The position numbers and the translations under genes were made by a program. From assembly GCA_029779845.1 (NCBI GenBank), contig JAKOZT010000098.1, forward strand, positions 22,725 to 86,724: a DNA stretch of 64,000 nt. The letters are read 5' to 3'. A model generated the notes under the pieces. The model was given only the letters and a program-made list of their open reading frames with translations, was not told the origin of the DNA and ran no database searches. Shown here piece by piece: positions 60,554 to 64,000 of the stretch; positions within the stretch are counted from its first letter, which is position 1; the number at the start of each line of letters is the position of its first letter. This DNA is from Pseudomonadota bacterium (lineage in GTDB: Bacteria; Pseudomonadota; Gammaproteobacteria; Burkholderiales; Burkholderiaceae_C).

Positions 60554-62281
60554 TCAGAACAGGAAGTAGCGCTGCGCCAGCGGCAGCACCTGCGCCGGCT
60601 CGCAGCTCAGCAGTTGCCCGTCGGCGCGCACCTCGTAGGTCTGCGCGTCGACTTCCATGCGCGGCGCGTAGCCGTTGTGCACCATGTCGCGCTTGGCGAC
60701 GCCGCGGCAGCCCTTCACCGCGGCGACGTGCTTCTTCAGGCCCAGCGCCTCGGCGATGCCGCCGTCGACCGCGGCGCGGCTCATGAAGGTGATCGAGCCG
60801 GCGTGTAGCGCGCCGCCGAAGGCGCCGAACATCGGCCGGTAGTGCACCGGCTGCGGCGTCGGGATCGACGCGCTCGGGTCGCCCATCGCGGCCGCGGCGA
60901 TGAAGCCGCCCTTCAAGATCAGCGCCGGCTTGACGCCGAAGAAGGCCGGCTTCCACAGCACCAGGTCGGCCCACTTGCCGGGCTCGATGCTGCCGATCTC
61001 GTGCGCCATGCCGTGCGCCAGCGCCGGGTTGATGCTCAGCTTGGCGATGTAGCGCTTCACCCGCTGGTTGTCGTTGCGCTCGGAGTCGCCTTCCAGCGCG
61101 CCGCGCTGCACCTTCATCTTGTGCGCCGTCTGCCAGGTGCGGATCACCACCTCGCCGACGCGCCCCATCGCCTGGCTGTCGCTGGACATCATGCTGATCG
61201 CGCCCAGGTCGTGCAGCACGTCCTCGGCGGCGATGGTCTCGCGCCGGATGCGGCTCTCGGCGAAGGCCAGATCCTCGGCGATGGCCGCATCGAGGTGGTG
61301 GCACACCATCAGCATGTCGACGTGCTCGTCGAGCGTGTTGACGGTGTAGGGCATGGTCGGGTTGGTCGAACTGGGCAGGAAGTTCGATTCGCCGACCACC
61401 TTCAGGATGTCCGGCGCATGCCCGCCGCCCGCGCCCTCGGTGTGGAAGGCGCACAGCGTGCGGCCCTTCGTCGCCGCGATGGTGTTCTCGACGAAGCCCG
61501 ATTCGTTCAGCGTGTCGCTGTGGATCGCCACCTGCGTGTCGGTCTCCTCGGCCACGGCCAGGCAGCAGTCGATCGCCGCCGGCGTGGTGCCCCAGTCCTC
61601 GTGCAGCTTCAGCCCGATCACGCCGGCCTCGACCTGCTGGCGCAATGCTTCCGGCCGGCTCGCGTTGCCCTTGCCGAGGAAGCCGAGGTTGACCGGGAAG
61701 GCATCGGCGGCCTGCAGCATGCGCGCGATGTTGGCCGGCCCCGGGGTGCAGGTGGTGGCGAAGGTGCCGGTGGCCGGGCCGGTGCCGCCGCCGAGCATCG
61801 TCGTCACGCCCGAGGCCAGTGCGGCTTCGATCTGCTGCGGGCAGATGAAGTGGATGTGCGAGTCGATCGCGCCGGCGGTGACGATCATTCCCTCGCCGGC
61901 GATCACCTCGGTGCCCTGGCCGATGACGATGTCCACGCCCGGCTGCACGTCGGGGTTGCCGGCCTTGCCGATGGCGGCGATGCGCGTGCCGCGGATGCCG
62001 ATGTCGGCCTTGACGATGCCCCAGTGGTCGACGATCACCGCGTTGGTGATCACGCAGTCCACCGCCTCGTGCGCGCCCGGGCCGTTGACGCGCTGGCCCT
62101 GGCCCATGCCGTCGCGGATGGTCTTGCCGCCGCCGAACTTCACCTCCTCGCCGTAGCCGCCGGCCTGCAGGGTGTAGTCGCGCTCGATCTCGATGACCAG
62201 TGCGGTGTCGGCCAGGCGCAGCCGGTCGCCGACGGTCGGGCCGAACATCTCGGCGTAGGCGCGTTTGGCGATCTTCGCCAT
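60554..62281 (-). CDS. ureC: Urease subunit alpha
   Basis: A 575-residue catalytic subunit. The nickel ligands include the HIH pair (His142, His144 in [11 protein letters not shown]), the carbamylated Lys225 in [11 protein letters not shown], and His residues in [10 protein letters not shown]. The flap cysteine/histidine region [20 protein letters not shown] is intact. It hydrolyses urea to ammonia and carbamate in the cytoplasm. Length is normal. It converges with the Sel1-protein gene (24-nt gap) and is one base from ureB. Activation needs UreD, which is not in the window. Confidence 0.98.
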   Translation of the reverse strand: MAKIAKRAYAEMFGPTVGDRLRLADTALVIEIERDYTLQAGGYGEEVKFGGGKTIRDGMGQGQRVNGPGAHEAVDCVITNAVIVDHWGIVKADIGIRGTRIAAIGKAGNPDVQPGVDIVIGQGTEVIAGEGMIVTAGAIDSHIHFICPQQIEAALASGVTTMLGGGTGPATGTFATTCTPGPANIARMLQAADAFPVNLGFLGKGNASRPEALRQQVEAGVIGLKLHEDWGTTPAAIDCCLAVAEETDTQVAIHSDTLNESGFVENTIAATKGRTLCAFHTEGAGGGHAPDILKVVGESNFLPSSTNPTMPYTVNTLDEHVDMLMVCHHLDAAIAEDLAFAESRIRRETIAAEDVLHDLGAISMMSSDSQAMGRVGEVVIRTWQTAHKMKVQRGALEGDSERNDNQRVKRYIAKLSINPALAHGMAHEIGSIEPGKWADLVLWKPAFFGVKPALILKGGFIAAAAMGDPSASIPTPQPVHYRPMFGAFGGALHAGSITFMSRAAVDGGIAEALGLKKHVAAVKGCRGVAKRDMVHNGYAPRMEVDAQTYEVRADGQLLSCEPAQVLPLAQRYFLF

Positions 62282-62282
62282 C

Positions 62283-62600
62283 TCAGAGCGCCCCCTGCAC
62301 GAGGCCGCGGAAGCCGGACACGATGCGATCGCCACCGAAGTCCACCAGCTCGACCGTGCGCTGCTGCCCCGGCTCGAAGCGCACTGCGGTGCCCGAGGCG
62401 ATGTTCAGCCGCATGCCGCGTGCGGCCTCGCGGTCGAACCTCAAGGCGCCGTTGGTCTCGGCGAAGTGGTAGTGCGAGCCGACCTGGATCGGCCGGTCTG
62501 CACCGTTTTCGACCACCAGCGTGATCGTGCGCCGGCCCGGGTTCAGCGCCAGCTCGCCGGTGTCGACGAGCAACTCGCCGGGAATCAGGTGCGCCGTCAT
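62283..62600 (-). CDS. ureB: Urease subunit beta
   Basis: A 105-residue structural subunit beginning [40 protein letters not shown] and [20 protein letters not shown] are diagnostic of UreB. It packs with UreA and UreC to form the (alpha-beta-gamma)3 enzyme. It is separate from UreA (not fused as in Helicobacter), with 6 nt between them, and ends one base before ureC. Confidence 0.97.
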   Translation of the reverse strand: MTAHLIPGELLVDTGELALNPGRRTITLVVENGADRPIQVGSHYHFAETNGALRFDREAARGMRLNIASGTAVRFEPGQQRTVELVDFGGDRIVSGFRGLVQGAL

Positions 62601-62606
62601 GCGTCC

Positions 62607-62909
62607 CTATGCGATCGGTTGGTGCACGGTCACCAGTTTGGTGCCGTCGGGGAAGGAGGCTTCCACCTGGATGTCCGGGATCATCTCGGCCACGCCCTCC
62701 ATCACGTCGGCGCGCGCGAGGATGGTCTTGCCCTCGCTCATCAGCGCCGCGACGCTCCTGCCGTCGCGCGCGCCTTCCATGATCGCCGCGCTGATCAGCG
62801 CCACCGCCTCGGGGTAGTTGAGCTTCAGGCCGCGTGCGCGGCGCCGCTCGGCGAGCAGCGCGGCGGTGAAGATCAGGAGCTTGTCCTTCTCGCGCGGCGT
62901 CAGTTCCAT
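62607..62909 (-). CDS. ureA: Urease subunit gamma
   Basis: A 100-residue subunit beginning [40 protein letters not shown] and [20 protein letters not shown] are the standard UreA motifs. It is the first gene of the ureABC operon. In most Burkholderiales ureD precedes ureA on the same strand, but here an 84-nt gap leads directly to a divergent permease gene. Confidence 0.97.
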   Translation of the reverse strand: MELTPREKDKLLIFTAALLAERRRARGLKLNYPEAVALISAAIMEGARDGRSVAALMSEGKTILARADVMEGVAEMIPDIQVEASFPDGTKLVTVHQPIA

Positions 62910-62993
62910 GGCAGTCCGATCAGCAGGAGGCGTGCCAGATGCTGCGCCGCCGCCGCGCACGCGCCTGGCACAGGCCTTGCCCGGAAATGGCGC

Positions 62994-64000
62994 ATGAAAG
63001 CCGTCCAGCGCGTGATCAAGGTCCGGCGCGACTACAACAGCTGGGTCGCGCGCGAGACGATGGAGGACTACGCGCTGCGCTTCACGCCGCGCAGCTTTCG
63101 CAAGTGGTCGGCGCTGCGCGTGGCCAACACCGCGTTCGGCGCTTCGTCGTTCCTGGTGCTCGAGGCGGTCGGCGGCACGCTGCTGGTCGACTACGGCTTC
63201 GTCAATGCGTTCTGGGCGATCATCGCCACCGGCGTGATCATCTTCGCGGCCGGCTGGCCGATCAGCGTCTACGCGGCGCGCCACGGCGTCGACATGGACC
63301 TGCTGACGCGCGGCGCCGGCTTCGGCTACATCGGCTCGACCATCACCTCGCTGATCTACGCCAGCTTCACCTTCATCTTCTTCGCGCTCGAGGCGGCCAT
63401 CATGGCCTACGCGCTCGAGCTCGCCTTCGACATCCCGCCGGCCTGGGGCTATCTGCTGTGCGCGCTGGCGGTGATCCCGCTGGTGACGCACGGCGTCACG
63501 ACGATCAGCCGCCTGCAGGTGTGGACGCAGCCGCTGTGGCTGGCGATGCTGGTCGTGCCCTTCGTCTACGTGCTGCAGCAGCATCCCGACGCGCTCGCCG
63601 GGCTGATGCAGTTCGGCGGCATCCCCGTCGGCGGCACGCTGGACGACGTGCGGCCGGCCGGCTTCGACCTGCTGAAGTTCGGCGCGGCGACGACGGTGGG
63701 CATCGCGCTGATCACGCAGATGGGCGAGCAGGCCGACTACCTGCGCTTCATGCCCGAACCCCGCCCGGGCCGCAAGCTCGCGTGGTGGGCCGGCGTCACC
63801 ATCGGCGGCCCCGGCTGGGTGATCCCCGGCGTGGCGAAGATGCTCGCCGGCTGCCTGCTCGCGTACCTGGCGATCGGCTACGCGGTGCCGGTGGCGCGCG
63901 CGGTCGACCCGAACCAGATGTACCTCGTCGCCTGGGGCTCGGTCACCTCCCACGTCGGCCTCGCGGTCGCGGCCACGGCGCTGTTCGTGGTGGTCTCCCA
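62994..64000 (+). CDS. NCS1-family cytosine/purine/allantoin-type permease, 5' part (runs off window)
   Basis: The visible 335 residues start [20 protein letters not shown]. They show many transmembrane helices of the Transp_cyt_pur (NCS1) fold, including [40 protein letters not shown] and [15 protein letters not shown]. It should move a nucleobase-related or urea-yielding substrate into the cell. It diverges from ureA with an 84-nt gap, suggesting nitrogen-compound uptake feeding urease. In some proteobacteria this type of N-terminal domain is fused to a histidine kinase; the end of the gene is outside the window, so either form is possible. Confidence 0.85.
   Translation, partial: MKAVQRVIKVRRDYNSWVARETMEDYALRFTPRSFRKWSALRVANTAFGASSFLVLEAVGGTLLVDYGFVNAFWAIIATGVIIFAAGWPISVYAARHGVDMDLLTRGAGFGYIGSTITSLIYASFTFIFFALEAAIMAYALELAFDIPPAWGYLLCALAVIPLVTHGVTTISRLQVWTQPLWLAMLVVPFVYVLQQHPDALAGLMQFGGIPVGGTLDDVRPAGFDLLKFGAATTVGIALITQMGEQADYLRFMPEPRPGRKLAWWAGVTIGGPGWVIPGVAKMLAGCLLAYLAIGYAVPVARAVDPNQMYLVAWGSVTSHVGLAVAATALFVVVS

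Noticed and set aside
60842..62524. A 560-codon plus-strand frame opposite ureC/ureB
   Set aside because: The urease genes are unmistakable on the minus strand; this frame is composition-driven.

Overview
The window is high-GC chromosomal DNA from a Gram-negative betaproteobacterium, most likely order Burkholderiales (Rubrivivax/Ideonella/Leptothrix/Methylibium-like). This rests on gene order: rpmF-plsX-fabHDG-acpP-fabF-rpoE-rseAB-mucD-lepA-lepB-rnc-era-recO-pdxJ-acpS-nagZ beside a divergent rne/rluC pair. A Burkholderiales-type trimeric porin and very GC-rich third codon positions agree with it. The species call is an inference from gene content only.

Region 1 (1-24.3 kb) is a surface-polysaccharide locus. 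A rightward block (3-8780) encodes a sugar dehydrogenase (partial), a Wzx flippase, an acyltransferase, a glycosyltransferase, a methyltransferase, a PLP aminotransferase, KdsD, a PglC-type initiating transferase and a CapD/WbpM-type dehydratase. A leftward operon (18061 to 8846) encodes Wza-like export protein, Wzz-like chain-length protein, a second Wzx, a Wzy-like polymerase and three glycosyltransferases. Its glycan-assembly genes are visibly AT-richer than the flanks and look acquired. A WecA-like transferase (18251) reads right. A leftward dTDP-rhamnose operon (rfbB-rfbD-manC-rfbA-rfbC) has manC embedded in it.

Region 2 (24.4-52.8 kb) is conserved housekeeping: rhlE, an RsmI-like methylase, a YceF-type Maf, the yceD-rpmF-fatty-acid operon, the sigma-E regulon core (rpoE-rseA-rseB-mucD), the lepA-to-nagZ operon, rne, and rluC-gph-like-Rieske-sppA. 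The longest noncoding stretches are 37941-38410 (mucD to lepA) and 49319-49784 (rne to rluC). Both hold structured elements.

Region 3 (52.8-64 kb) holds a split urease locus. ureABC (62909 to 60554) is separated from ureEFG (57090 to 55114) by a Sel1-repeat protein, a porin and a frameshifted c-type cytochrome remnant. A prolyl oligopeptidase is translationally coupled behind ureG. No ureD is present. An NCS1-type permease (partial at the window end) diverges from ureA.

No rRNA, tRNA, CRISPR array, IS element or phage was recognised. I see no clear undescribed defence or mobile system. The best candidates for something new are the structured lepA leader (a possible roughly 65-nt RNA or attenuator next to paired DnaA-box-like sites), the structured rne leader, a self-complementary interspersed repeat pair, and the mosaic polysaccharide locus.
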